NCBI GenBank assembly: GCA_003165495.1 | Contig: PMMB01000152.1 | Location: 2,844-15,563 of the forward strand | Direction of reading: 5' to 3' | Length of the DNA: 12,720 nucleotides | Origin: Gammaproteobacteria bacterium | GTDB lineage: Bacteria > Pseudomonadota > Gammaproteobacteria > Steroidobacterales > Steroidobacteraceae | Program-made: the position numbers and the translations under genes | Part shown: positions 1-7,938 of the stretch, one piece after another | How the letters are laid out: every line of letters begins with the position of its first letter | Numbering within the stretch: the stretch's first letter is position 1 | Notes under the pieces: model-generated | What the model was told of the DNA's origin: nothing | Databases searched by the model: none | The model's input: the letters and a program-made list of their open reading frames with translations, nothing else

Positions 1-1109
1 CCGGTCCAATCATGGCAACCCGCGCAGGCGCCGGCATACACTGCCTTGCCGCGCGAATCGACATTGGCGGCCACGCCTTCCGCGTGTGACGCGGGTGCGG
101 GGCTGGCCTTGGGCTCGGGCAGGTCGGATGTCGCAATACCCGATACCGAGCGCACATAGGTCACCATGGCCGTGATGTCGCTTTGAGTCAGATAGCGAAG
201 GCTGTGGTCGACGGCGTCGCCCATGGGCCCCGCCGCCGTGCCCCGACCGTCCGCATGGCCGAGGGCCAAATAATGCGCAAGATCGGCTTCACTCCAGGCA
301 CCGATGCCGCTCTTGGGGTCCGCTGTGATGTTGTAGGCACGCCAGCCGGCCTGCACCGTGCCTGAGAATTTTTGTCTCTGGTTGAGCCCTTGCAAAAGAT
401 TTCGCGGTGTGTGGCATTCGCCACAGTGCGCCATGGCTTCCACCAGGTAGGCCCCGCGATTCCACTGTGGATCGCGTGCGGAGCGGGGTTCAAATCGCTT
501 ATCCGGATTGAACAGCAGCGCCCACACTCCCATGAGGGCGCGCTGATTGTACGGAAAGCCCAGCGTGTTCTCCCGATCCGGCGCATGCACGGGCTGGAGG
601 CTGAAGAGGTAGGCCTTGATGGCGCCGGCGTCAGCATCGGTCATGTACGTGTAACTGGCGAAGGGCATCGCCGGATAGAGTTTCTCGTTGCCGGGCGCGA
701 TACCCTTGTGAACGGCGTCCAGGAAATTCGCGTCGCTGTAATTGCCGATCCCCGTTTCCTTGTCGGGAGTGATATTGGTCGAGTACAGGGTTCCAAACGG
801 CAGCACGAATGCGCGTCCGCCTGCGAATGGGACGCCGCCGTCGGCGGTGTGGCAGGCCTCGCAGTCCGCGGCGCGCGCGAGGTATTGGCCGCGCTCGACG
901 GGGCTCGCGCCTTTGAGTTCGGCCGGAACGCCCGTGGGATCCGCTCCGTGATACTCCGTCAGCGCCACGTGAGTCCCGCCGGCGAAATCCATGGCATGGG
1001 GTGCAAGCACCACGATCCACAAAAAGCCGATTAGGACCAAGGCGAGAATCGCAGCAAGGCCGAACAAGGTGTAACGCCCGGCGCGGCTGGTATTTAGAGA
1101 GTCGTTCAT
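1..1109 (-). CDS. Membrane-anchored triheme cytochrome c, electron acceptor of the molybdenum hydroxylase (3' end outside window)
   Basis: I translated this frame by hand: 369 open codons run from the ATG at 1109 to the left edge with no stop, so the C-terminus is missing. One membrane anchor lies at about residues 13-36. Three CXXCH haem c motifs follow: CEACH (83-87), CGECH (229-233) and CAGCH (362-366). M148 and M296 are candidate axial ligands. Three haem domains behind an N-terminal anchor match the cytochrome subunits of periplasmic alcohol, aldehyde and isoquinoline-type dehydrogenases, which carry electrons to quinone or a terminal oxidase. The start codon overlaps the stop of the large-subunit gene by 4 bp (ATGA), so the two are probably translationally coupled. 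A GGGAAG Shine-Dalgarno candidate (1118-1123) sits 8 nt upstream of the start. The family call is firm; the redox partner is inferred from the operon. Confidence 0.93.
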   Translation of the reverse strand, partial: MNDSLNTSRAGRYTLFGLAAILALVLIGFLWIVVLAPHAMDFAGGTHVALTEYHGADPTGVPAELKGASPVERGQYLARAADCEACHTADGGVPFAGGRAFVLPFGTLYSTNITPDKETGIGNYSDANFLDAVHKGIAPGNEKLYPAMPFASYTYMTDADAGAIKAYLFSLQPVHAPDRENTLGFPYNQRALMGVWALLFNPDKRFEPRSARDPQWNRGAYLVEAMAHCGECHTPRNLLQGLNQRQKFSGTVQAGWRAYNITADPKSGIGAWSEADLAHYLALGHADGRGTAAGPMGDAVDHSLRYLTQSDITAMVTYVRSVSGIATSDLPEPKASPAPASHAEGVAANVDSRGKAVYAGACAGCHDWT

Positions 1110-3283
1110 GATGGCTTCTTCCCGGAAAGTATATCTCGGTCTATGGGTAGTCGACGTAGGCGAATGCCGGTCGCGGCGAACAGAGCATTGCCGAGGGCCG
1201 GCGGCGCCGCGGTCGTGCCGGTCTCGCCGATGCCGCCCGGGGCCTCGCCGCTCTTGATCAAGTGCACTTCGATCTGCGGAGTTTCGTTTATGCGCAGCAT
1301 CCGGTAGTCGTTGAAATTGCTTTGCTGCACCCGTCCCTTGTCGATGGTGATTTTGCCATATAGGGCGGCGGTGAGCCCGAATATGAGGCCGCCCTGCAAT
1401 TGCGCCACCACGGTGTCCGGATTGACGGCGATGCCGGTATCCACGGCGGAGACGATACGGCGCACATGCACGTCGCCATTGGTGTCGACTTCGGCTTCCG
1501 CGACGGTCGCAACGAAGCTGCCGAACGCGGTCTGCAGCGCGATGCCGCGGCCCGTGCGCGCGGGCAGAGGATTTCCCCACCCCGCCTTGGCCGCCGCGAG
1601 CTCGAGCGCCGCCTTGAGGCGGGGCGATTTGCCGAGCAGGTCGCGGCGAAAGGCGACCGGATCCTTATTGGATTTCTTTGCCAACTCGTCCATGAAGGTC
1701 TCGATGGCGAACACATTGTTGTTGGGGCCGACGCCGCGCCAGAAACCCGTGGGCACCGCGGGCGGTTCATCGCGCACGTATTCCACTCGCAGATTGGGGA
1801 TGTCGTAGGGAATGTCGGCGGCGCTGTCGATGGCATCGATGTCGATCCCTTTTTGAAAGGCCGGCGGCAGCCAACGCGCAAGAACCGAGGAGCCCGTGAT
1901 GCGGTGCTTCCACCCGACGATGCGTCCGTTCGAGACGCTGGCGGATAGGGTGTCGCGGTACACGGGCCGGTAGAGGTCGTGCTGAATGTCCTCTTCGCGC
2001 GTCCAAACCACTTTGACCGGCCCATCCACTTGCTTGGCGATTTGCACGGCCGTGTCGACCATGTCCACCTCGAGCCTGCGGCCGAAGCCGCCGCCGATGA
2101 GGTGGCTGTGCACGGTGACCTTGTCGAGGGTGAGTCCGGTGACTTTTGCCGCGATGGCTTGGGCCCTGGTGAGCACCTGACTGCCTACCCAAACCTCGCA
2201 AGTAGCCGGCGTGACATGCACGGTGCAGTTCATCGGTTCCATGGTGGCATGGGCGAGAAAGGGCAGTTCATACGCCGCTTCCAGCAAGTCGCCTTGGGCC
2301 AAGCCTTTAGCGACGTCTCCCACGGAGTTGGCGACCGCGCCCTCTGTTTTGCTGGCGGCACGGAGCTGTTTCCAGACATCATCGGAAGAAATGGCGGCAT
2401 TCGGCCCCTCGTTCCACGTGATGTCGAGTGCGCTCAAGCCCTGCTTGGCTGCCCACATGTGGTCGCCGACGACCGCGACAAAATCCTTGAACACGATAAC
2501 CTGACGCACGCCGGGAAGGCTTTTAGCTTTGGCCTCATCGACATGCCCCACTGTGCCGCCGAACACCGGGCAGGCGGCGAGGGTGGCGAACTTCACACCG
2601 GGCGGCATGGCATCGATCCCGTACACCACTTTGCCGTTGACCTTGTCGGGCGTGTCGAGCCGCTTGACAGGGTTGCCGATCAATTTGAAATCTTTGACGT
2701 CCTTGAGCGCCGGCTCTTTCGGCGGCGTCAGGCTTTGGGCACGATTGATCAGCGCCGCATAGGCGAGCCTGCGGCCGCTCGCCTCATGAATGGCCTCGCC
2801 CTTCTCGGTGCGAATACTGGTGGCCTCCACTTTCCACTGCTGCGAGGCGGCTTGAACCAGAATGAGGCGCGCGCCGGCCGCCGCCTTGCGCAAGGGCAGC
2901 CAGAATGCGCGAACCGAATTTGAATTACCCGTGACTTGAATGCCGAACGTCGGATTGCCATAGAGCTTGTCATCGGGCGGCGCGGCTTCGAGGGACACTT
3001 GATCGAAGGCCGCGTCGAGTTCTTCCGCCAGGATCATGGCGACCGATGTATAAATGCCCTGACCCATCTCAACCTGCGGCATGATGAGCGTGACCTTGCC
3101 GTGGGCGTCGATGCGAATGAACGCGTTGGGCGCAAACGCCGGCTTCTCAGCTTGAGCGCCATTGGCTGATGGCAGGTGAAAGCCGACCACCAGGGCGCCG
3201 CCCGCGGCCAGCCCCGCCTGGAGAAATCCACGTCTCGTCAGCGCGGCGTCGACACGCAGCAGAGAGTTAGGCTTGTGCTGCAT
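1106..3283 (-). CDS. Tat-exported molybdopterin-binding large subunit, isoquinoline 1-oxidoreductase/aldehyde dehydrogenase type (xanthine dehydrogenase family)
   Basis: This is the catalytic subunit of a molybdenum hydroxylase that oxidises an N-heterocycle or aldehyde with water as oxygen donor. From the ATG at 3283 it is 725 aa. It begins with a twin-arginine signal (TRRGFLQ, residues 16-22, then a hydrophobic Ala/Gly/Leu/Val stretch to about 35), so it should be folded around its cofactor and exported to the periplasm. Moco-domain signatures include GGGFGRR (397-403), FWRGVG (514-519) and the C-terminal GIGETG with E687 as the likely catalytic base. The reading frame is open 65 codons further upstream, but that stretch lies inside the small-subunit gene and looks like shadow sequence; the Tat motif fixes the start at 3283. 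It overlaps the small subunit by 17 bp and the cytochrome gene by 4 bp. The substrate cannot be read from sequence: isoquinoline, nicotinate and aldehydes are all used within the family. Confidence 0.93.
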   Translation of the reverse strand: MQHKPNSLLRVDAALTRRGFLQAGLAAGGALVVGFHLPSANGAQAEKPAFAPNAFIRIDAHGKVTLIMPQVEMGQGIYTSVAMILAEELDAAFDQVSLEAAPPDDKLYGNPTFGIQVTGNSNSVRAFWLPLRKAAAGARLILVQAASQQWKVEATSIRTEKGEAIHEASGRRLAYAALINRAQSLTPPKEPALKDVKDFKLIGNPVKRLDTPDKVNGKVVYGIDAMPPGVKFATLAACPVFGGTVGHVDEAKAKSLPGVRQVIVFKDFVAVVGDHMWAAKQGLSALDITWNEGPNAAISSDDVWKQLRAASKTEGAVANSVGDVAKGLAQGDLLEAAYELPFLAHATMEPMNCTVHVTPATCEVWVGSQVLTRAQAIAAKVTGLTLDKVTVHSHLIGGGFGRRLEVDMVDTAVQIAKQVDGPVKVVWTREEDIQHDLYRPVYRDTLSASVSNGRIVGWKHRITGSSVLARWLPPAFQKGIDIDAIDSAADIPYDIPNLRVEYVRDEPPAVPTGFWRGVGPNNNVFAIETFMDELAKKSNKDPVAFRRDLLGKSPRLKAALELAAAKAGWGNPLPARTGRGIALQTAFGSFVATVAEAEVDTNGDVHVRRIVSAVDTGIAVNPDTVVAQLQGGLIFGLTAALYGKITIDKGRVQQSNFNDYRMLRINETPQIEVHLIKSGEAPGGIGETGTTAAPPALGNALFAATGIRLRRLPIDRDILSGKKPS

Positions 3284-3719
3284 GTTTGATCGCCGCGCGG
3301 ATGCGCACGTAAGTGCCGCACCGGCATATATTGCCCGCCATGGCCGCGTCGATGGCGGAATCTTCGGGATGCGGGGTGGCGTTGAGCAGAGCCGTTGCCG
3401 ACATGATCTGCCCGGATTGGCAGTAGCCGCATTGGACCACTTCCAGATCCAGCCATGCTTTCTGCACTTTGGCGCCAACCGCGGAGGCGCCTACGCCTTC
3501 GATGGTCGTGATTGCGCGCTGGCCGATCGACCCTACGGGTAAAAGACAGGAGCGGACCGGTGCGCCGTCCACATGCACGGTGCAGGCGCCGCATTGCGCA
3601 ATGCCGCACCCGAACTTGGTGCCGGTCAATCCCAAGATATCGCGAAGCACCCAGAGTAGGGGCATATCGGGTGGAGCGTCGATATTCCTCACTTCGCCGT
3701 TTATCCGCAGACTAACCAT
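3267..3719 (-). CDS. 2Fe-2S small subunit of the molybdenum hydroxylase (isoquinoline oxidoreductase alpha-subunit type)
   Basis: This 150-aa protein relays electrons from Moco to the cytochrome. Two 2Fe-2S sites are complete. The N-terminal plant-ferredoxin site has C38, C43, C46 and C58 (GCGIAQCGAC, then a distal Cys). The C-terminal helical site has C97, C100, C132 and C134 (CGYC and CRC). Its length is close to that of isoquinoline 1-oxidoreductase and nicotinate hydroxylase small subunits. It has no signal peptide; in this family the small subunit is exported together with the Tat-tagged large subunit. It is the first gene of the operon, reading small subunit, large subunit, cytochrome c. 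No separate FAD subunit is present, consistent with the cytochrome-linked rather than NAD-linked class. The Shine-Dalgarno sequence before the ATG is weak (GAGA-like). Confidence 0.95.
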   Translation of the reverse strand: MVSLRINGEVRNIDAPPDMPLLWVLRDILGLTGTKFGCGIAQCGACTVHVDGAPVRSCLLPVGSIGQRAITTIEGVGASAVGAKVQKAWLDLEVVQCGYCQSGQIMSATALLNATPHPEDSAIDAAMAGNICRCGTYVRIRAAIKHAAQA

Positions 3720-3772
3720 GAGTTATCTCGTGAAGCCAAGGCAGTGGCAGGGGTGTCGGTCGCTACGCCAAG

Positions 3773-3800
3773 ACTATAGAAATTGAGCAAATCCTGCCAT
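3773..3800 (-). promoter_or_regulatory. Candidate sigma70-type promoter for the molybdenum hydroxylase operon
   Basis: On the minus strand a -10 box TATAGT (3778-3773, 5 of 6 to consensus) is preceded, 16 bp upstream, by ATGGCA (3800-3795, 4 of 6). It lies about 54 bp upstream of the small-subunit ATG. This rests on consensus matching by eye only. Confidence 0.35.
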
Positions 3801-3811
3801 TGGGTTATTAA
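3783..3811 (+). promoter_or_regulatory. Candidate sigma70-type promoter for the GFA-family gene
   Basis: On the plus strand TTGAGC (3783-3788) and TATTAA (3806-3811) are separated by 17 bp, each 4 of 6 to consensus. The predicted leader is about 90 nt. The site overlaps the candidate promoter of the divergent operon. Confidence 0.3.
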
Positions 3812-3896
3812 TGAATTGCGGTCGTGGGTGCCGGCGCGTCCAGAATCATCTGTGGCACTCTTCGTCAGCGAGGCATCGGTATCCACAACAACGATC

Positions 3897-3901
3897 AGGA
3901 G
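3897..3901 (+). promoter_or_regulatory. Ribosome binding site that decides the GFA gene start
   Basis: AGGAG lies 6 nt before the ATG at 3908. It supports this start over the in-frame upstream start at 3824, whose extra 28 residues precede the conserved domain and look non-coding. Confidence 0.7.
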
Positions 3902-3907
3902 CGGGTC

Positions 3908-4342
3908 ATGGGCGATAAAAAAGTCTACAAAGGCGGCTGCTTTTGCGGCGAGGTGCAAGTCGAGGTGTCCGGACAGCCGGTCGCGATGGGGTACTGTCAT
4001 TGCGAATCCTGCCGCCGCTGGTCCGCAGGACCGGTGAATGCGTTCACCTTGTGGAAACCGGAGGCGTTAAAAGTGACGCACGGTGCCGCGAGCATTGGTA
4101 CTTACAACAAGACACCCATCAGCTATCGCAAGTGGTGCAAACAGTGCGGCGGGCACCTGTTCACGGAGCATCCGACCATGGGTCTCGTCGATATCTACGC
4201 GGCGGTGATTCCGCAACTGACCTTTGAGCCGGGCGTGCACGTGCACTACCAGGAAACCGTGTTGCACATCCCCGATGGCAAGCCAAAAATGAAGGATATG
4301 CCCAAAGAAATGGGAGGCTCAGGAGTAACTTTGCCGGACTAG
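3908..4342 (+). CDS. GFA-family (glutathione-dependent formaldehyde-activating enzyme-like / CENP-V) zinc protein
   Basis: This 144-aa protein is nearly all one GFA domain. The seven expected zinc-ligand cysteines are present: C11 and C13 (CFC) with C77 and C80 (CKQC) would form the structural zinc site, and C30, C32 and C35 (CHCESC) the catalytic-type site. The family is named for the enzyme reported to join formaldehyde to glutathione, but many members have no proven activity, so the substrate is open. It is divergent from the molybdenum hydroxylase operon. If that enzyme handles aldehydes, a small-molecule detoxification link is possible, but this is inference. A strong AGGAG supports the start. 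It ends 88 bp before the TIR gene, on the same strand, with no clear terminator between them. Confidence 0.9.
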   Translation: MGDKKVYKGGCFCGEVQVEVSGQPVAMGYCHCESCRRWSAGPVNAFTLWKPEALKVTHGAASIGTYNKTPISYRKWCKQCGGHLFTEHPTMGLVDIYAAVIPQLTFEPGVHVHYQETVLHIPDGKPKMKDMPKEMGGSGVTLPD

Positions 4343-4430
4343 CGACGCCCAAGAGCCGGACGTTCATCGGCAATGAGCGAAGGTCCTGGCTGTGCGTGAT
4401 AGACTGAAATTGCCGAACTAAAAAAACCTG

Positions 4431-6464
4431 ATGACCGAGTCGACGAAAGCGATTTTCTTAAGTTATGCGTCGCAGGATGCGGATGCGGCGCGCCGCATCG
4501 GCGATGCGTTGCGCGAGGCGGCCCTTGAGGTCTGGTTTGACCAGAGCGAGCTTCGCGGCGGCGATGCCTGGGATGAGATGATTCGACGCCAGGTCGCCGA
4601 ATGCGCTCTCTTTATCCCGATCATTTCGGCGACGACGGCCTCGAGGCTCGAAGGCTATTTTCGGCTCGAATGGACGCTCGCCGATCAGCGTACCCAGCGC
4701 ATGGCGCGCACCAAGACGTTTATCGTACCAGTGTGCGTCGATGCGACTCTGGAGTCCGGCTCGGATGTGCCCGAATCGTTCGTGCGCGTGCAGTGGTCGC
4801 GACTGCCGGGCGGCGCGACACCGCCCGCATTCATCGAACGCATCCGCAGCCTGCTGAGCGCCGAAAAAGCGCGCTCATCGATCGCGCCGCCAATGACCTC
4901 GCCGATACCCACCGCCTCCTCGTCGCAGCCTGAGACCGCGGCCACACTGGCTCCCCGTAGGGATCGGCGCCTGCTGATCGGTGCGGCCGTCGCGGTACTC
5001 GCATTGGCGGGTCTCGCATATGAGCGGTTGCGGCCGGCCGCGGTGACGCAAGCGCCGACGCCAGCGATAGGTTCCTCCCCGGCCAGCGCGGCACCGCCGG
5101 TCGCAATTCCCGAGAAATCGATCGCCGTGCTGCCGTTCGTCGACATGAGCGAGAAAAAAGATCAGGAATATTTCTCCGATGGTCTGTCCGAGGAATTGCT
5201 CGATTTACTCGCGCAATTATCGGATCTGCGCGTCGCCGCCCGCACTTCGTCGTTCTACTTCAAGGGCAAGGCCGAGGATGTAGCCGCGATCGGCCAGAAG
5301 CTGCGCGTCGCGCACGTGCTCGAAGGTAGCGTGCGCAAGGCGGGCAGCAGAATCCGCGTCACCGCACAGTTGATCCGCGCGGACAATGGCTATCACGTCT
5401 GGTCGAAGACCTATGACCGCGACGTCAAGGACATCTTCGAAGTGCAGGACGAGATCTCAGGCGCCGTCGTCGATGCGTTGAAGGTCCAGCTGCTGTCCTC
5501 GCGGCCGCTCACGAGCCGGCATCAGACCGACAACACCGAGGCGTACTCACAGTACCTGCTCGGCAATCAGCTTCGGCAGCGCGACACGCCCGAATCGAAC
5601 GAACAAGCGCGGGCGGCGTATCAAAAAGCGATTGCGCTCGATCCCAACTATGCCGCCGCCTATAGCGGGCTCTCCGACTCCGAATGGCGCCTAGCCGACA
5701 TGCGCACGAACAATCCGGACGACTACGCCCGCGCATCGGCGGCCGCCGACAAGGCGATCGCGCTCGATCCGGACGCGCCGGAAGGTTATTGGGCGCGCGG
5801 ACAACTGCACTACGTCTATTACTACGACTGGAGCGCCGCCCAAGCGGATTACGAAAAGGCGCTGGCGCTCGATCCAGCCTTCGGACCGGCGGGGGTGGAT
5901 CACGCGCTTCTGCTAGCGACGCTCGGTCGGCTGCCCGAGGCGATCGAGGCACTGCGCAAGATTATCACCCGTGACCCCTTGTCCGTGCCGGCGTGGCGCC
6001 GGCTCGCGGCGCTGCTGATGGACAGCGGCCGGTTCGCCGAGGTGCCTGAGGCGATTGCGAGGATTCGTGCGATCGGCGGCGACGACGACGCGAACTTGTT
6101 CAGCGCCGACCTTGATCTTTTCGAAGGCCGACCGCAACAAGCACTCGATCACTATCGAACGCAGAAGTGGCAAGTTTGGCAATTGCTGGGCGCCGCAATG
6201 GCCGAGCATACATTGGGACATGCGACTGAATCGCAGCACGCGCTCGAGGAAGCCATCCGCAAGTACCGCGATGCGCTGTCGTATCAGTACGCCATCGTCT
6301 ACGCCTGGCGCAACGACAAGGATGCGGCATTTCACTGGCTCGAACGCGCCTTCCAGGTCCATGACGCCGGCTTGCCCTACTTGAAGCATGATCGGTTTGT
6401 CGCCAACCTGCGCAGCGATCCGCGCTATAGGGCAATCCTGAAGAAGTTGAATCTACCGCAGTAG
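4431..6464 (+). CDS. TIR domain - transmembrane - TolB/FlgO-like - TPR protein
   Basis: This 677-aa modular protein starts with a TIR domain at about residues 5-143 (FLSYASQDADAA at strand A; VWFDQSELRGGDAW around the BB loop; RLEWTLA with E80 as the candidate catalytic glutamate of TIR NAD-cleaving enzymes). A low-complexity Pro/Ser/Ala linker and RRDRR (176-180) precede one transmembrane segment (about 181-197). A TolB/FlgO-like domain follows (about 229-355; IAVLPFVDMS, QEYFSDGLSEELLDLL, LEGSVRKAGSRIRVTAQLI). TPR-type repeats fill the rest (about 372-545, less regular to 640). The positive residues before the membrane segment put TIR in the cytoplasm and the TolB/TPR half in the periplasm. 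In relatives the same TolB-TPR half is attached to adenylate cyclase or winged-helix domains, so TIR here takes the place of the output domain. No strong Shine-Dalgarno is seen, but the TIR fold begins at residue 7, so this start must be close to correct. Function is not known. Confidence 0.9.
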   Translation: MTESTKAIFLSYASQDADAARRIGDALREAALEVWFDQSELRGGDAWDEMIRRQVAECALFIPIISATTASRLEGYFRLEWTLADQRTQRMARTKTFIVPVCVDATLESGSDVPESFVRVQWSRLPGGATPPAFIERIRSLLSAEKARSSIAPPMTSPIPTASSSQPETAATLAPRRDRRLLIGAAVAVLALAGLAYERLRPAAVTQAPTPAIGSSPASAAPPVAIPEKSIAVLPFVDMSEKKDQEYFSDGLSEELLDLLAQLSDLRVAARTSSFYFKGKAEDVAAIGQKLRVAHVLEGSVRKAGSRIRVTAQLIRADNGYHVWSKTYDRDVKDIFEVQDEISGAVVDALKVQLLSSRPLTSRHQTDNTEAYSQYLLGNQLRQRDTPESNEQARAAYQKAIALDPNYAAAYSGLSDSEWRLADMRTNNPDDYARASAAADKAIALDPDAPEGYWARGQLHYVYYYDWSAAQADYEKALALDPAFGPAGVDHALLLATLGRLPEAIEALRKIITRDPLSVPAWRRLAALLMDSGRFAEVPEAIARIRAIGGDDDANLFSADLDLFEGRPQQALDHYRTQKWQVWQLLGAAMAEHTLGHATESQHALEEAIRKYRDALSYQYAIVYAWRNDKDAAFHWLERAFQVHDAGLPYLKHDRFVANLRSDPRYRAILKKLNLPQ

Positions 6465-6472
6465 CCCGCGCA

Positions 6473-7831
6473 TCATCGTGCGTTCATCTGTTTGTCGAGT
6501 TTCAGAATCGACCGATACAGGACTTCGGTGCCGTTGGCGACATCGTCCCAGGCCGAGAACTCCTGCGGCGCATGGCTGATCCCGTCGCGACTCGGTACGA
6601 AAATCATGCCCATCGGCGCAAGCCTTGAAATTTCTCCGGCATCGTGTACCGCCCCGCTTGGCATATCTGCGGTCGACAAGCCGGTCGACCGCGCCGCTTC
6701 GCGTATGACGCTCTGCACGGAAGGGTCACTGAGTGCGGGAGCAATATCATTGATCACTGCGCAGCGCGTCTCGACGCCTTCCTCCTTGTCCGTCTGCGCA
6801 AACCTCTGCTGAATATGCTGCCACATACGCTCGATCGTCGCAGCGTCGAGATCGCGCAACTCGACCGGGAACTCTACGCGGCCGGGTATTACGTTTGGCG
6901 CACCAGGCTCTGCCTTCATGTAGCCTACGGTACCTACCTGGCGGCCAGGTTCCTCGCGCACGACGTCGCGAACAGCCAGTAAGTCTTTCGCAGCTGCAGC
7001 GAGTGCGTCCTTGCGGCGATTCATGGGCGTCGTGCCCGCATGGTTCGCGAAACCCGTCGCGATGCACTTCCACCGCTTAAGACCCACAATTCCCTGTACG
7101 ACCCCGATCTGAACCTTGGTCTCATAGAGTTGCGGACCCTGCTCGATGTGTAGTTCCAGAATCGCGGCCAGCGTGCCGCGCGCAATGCGGGCGTCAGTCA
7201 GGTGCGCCGGATCTTGTCCGTAGCGTCGAAGCCAGTCGGCCAGCGTGAGTCCTTCCTCATCTTTGCGGTCGAGGATTTCCGGTCCCAATACGCCCGCCGC
7301 GACACCGGAGCCCAGTGCGCTGATCCCGAAATGCGGGCCTTCCTCATTGGTCCAGACGACAACTTCGAGTGGATGTCGCGTGGTGACGCGACCATCATTG
7401 AGAGTTCGAATCACTTCGATGGCGCCCAGAGTGCCGACGCTTCCGTCGAAGCTACCGCCGTGGGGAACTGAGTCGATATGTGAGCCAAACAACAACGTCG
7501 GCAACTGCGCGGTGCCTGCGCGGCGCCCAAAGATATTTCCGGCCGCATCAACCCGAACTTGGAGCCCTGCCTCCTTCATCAGATCCATCACGTAAGTTCG
7601 TGCATCCATCTCGGTCTGCGAAAACCCCAGGCGGGTGACGCCTCCCTCGGGATTGCGACCAAACTCGCTCAATTTCTCGAGGTTGCCTTGTAATCGTTGC
7701 GCATTGATGTGGCGCGACTGTCCACCGGATGCCGCCGCGGCGGTCAGTGCTGCCAACCCGACCCAGACTGCGATGGTCCTGGACGTATTCGAGAAAATTG
7801 AGCGTGGGCGGAGGCACTGTGACATATTCAT
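6473..7831 (-). CDS. Exported M20-family amidohydrolase, allantoate amidohydrolase / N-carbamoyl-L-amino-acid hydrolase type
   Basis: This 452-aa zinc- or manganese-dependent hydrolase acts on C-N bonds of ureido or amide compounds. The dinuclear metal set is complete: H118 (GSHIDS), D129 (FDG), E163 and E164 (NEEG, general base and bridging ligand), H228 (LELHIEQGP) and H420 (SHAPQEF). H264 in NHAGTTPM is the conserved lid-domain histidine. The first 34 residues form a signal peptide with basic n-region residues, a hydrophobic stretch at about 20-34 and a small-residue cleavage site near AAA/SGG; most studied relatives are cytoplasmic and lack one. The start is supported by AAGGAA at 7838-7843. 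It ends 8 bp from the oppositely oriented TIR gene and is divergent from the lipoprotein gene. The exact substrate (allantoate, N-carbamoyl amino acid, ureidoglycine or another) is undecided. Confidence 0.9.
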   Translation of the reverse strand: MNMSQCLRPRSIFSNTSRTIAVWVGLAALTAAAASGGQSRHINAQRLQGNLEKLSEFGRNPEGGVTRLGFSQTEMDARTYVMDLMKEAGLQVRVDAAGNIFGRRAGTAQLPTLLFGSHIDSVPHGGSFDGSVGTLGAIEVIRTLNDGRVTTRHPLEVVVWTNEEGPHFGISALGSGVAAGVLGPEILDRKDEEGLTLADWLRRYGQDPAHLTDARIARGTLAAILELHIEQGPQLYETKVQIGVVQGIVGLKRWKCIATGFANHAGTTPMNRRKDALAAAAKDLLAVRDVVREEPGRQVGTVGYMKAEPGAPNVIPGRVEFPVELRDLDAATIERMWQHIQQRFAQTDKEEGVETRCAVINDIAPALSDPSVQSVIREAARSTGLSTADMPSGAVHDAGEISRLAPMGMIFVPSRDGISHAPQEFSAWDDVANGTEVLYRSILKLDKQMNAR

Positions 7832-7837
7832 TTTTAT

Positions 7838-7843
7838 TTCCTT
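7838..7843 (-). promoter_or_regulatory. Ribosome binding site of the amidohydrolase gene
   Basis: AAGGAA on the minus strand lies 6-8 nt before the ATG at 7831. It favours that start over the second Met two codons later. Confidence 0.6.
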
Positions 7844-7938
7844 ATCAACCCGTTCCTGGCGAGCTACGAAGTGGCGCCGAACTAACGGTTCTGGCGTCGC
7901 AGGTTTAAACTTAGCGGGAAACTATGGAAGCCGAAATT

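Noticed and set aside
372..1034. 220-codon plus-strand open frame opposite the cytochrome c gene
   Set aside because: The minus strand encodes three CXXCH motifs and a membrane anchor in one continuous frame, so this is its shadow.
1979..2923. 314-codon plus-strand open frame opposite the molybdopterin subunit
   Set aside because: The minus-strand gene is unmistakable by motifs and operon structure; the antisense frame shows no family features.
3284..3478. 65-residue N-terminal extension of the molybdopterin subunit
   Set aside because: It lies entirely within the 2Fe-2S small-subunit gene and would bury the Tat signal inside the protein.
7903..7910. GTTTAAAC perfect palindrome in the divergent spacer
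   Set aside because: Eight bases is too short to call an operator without a second copy or known regulator.
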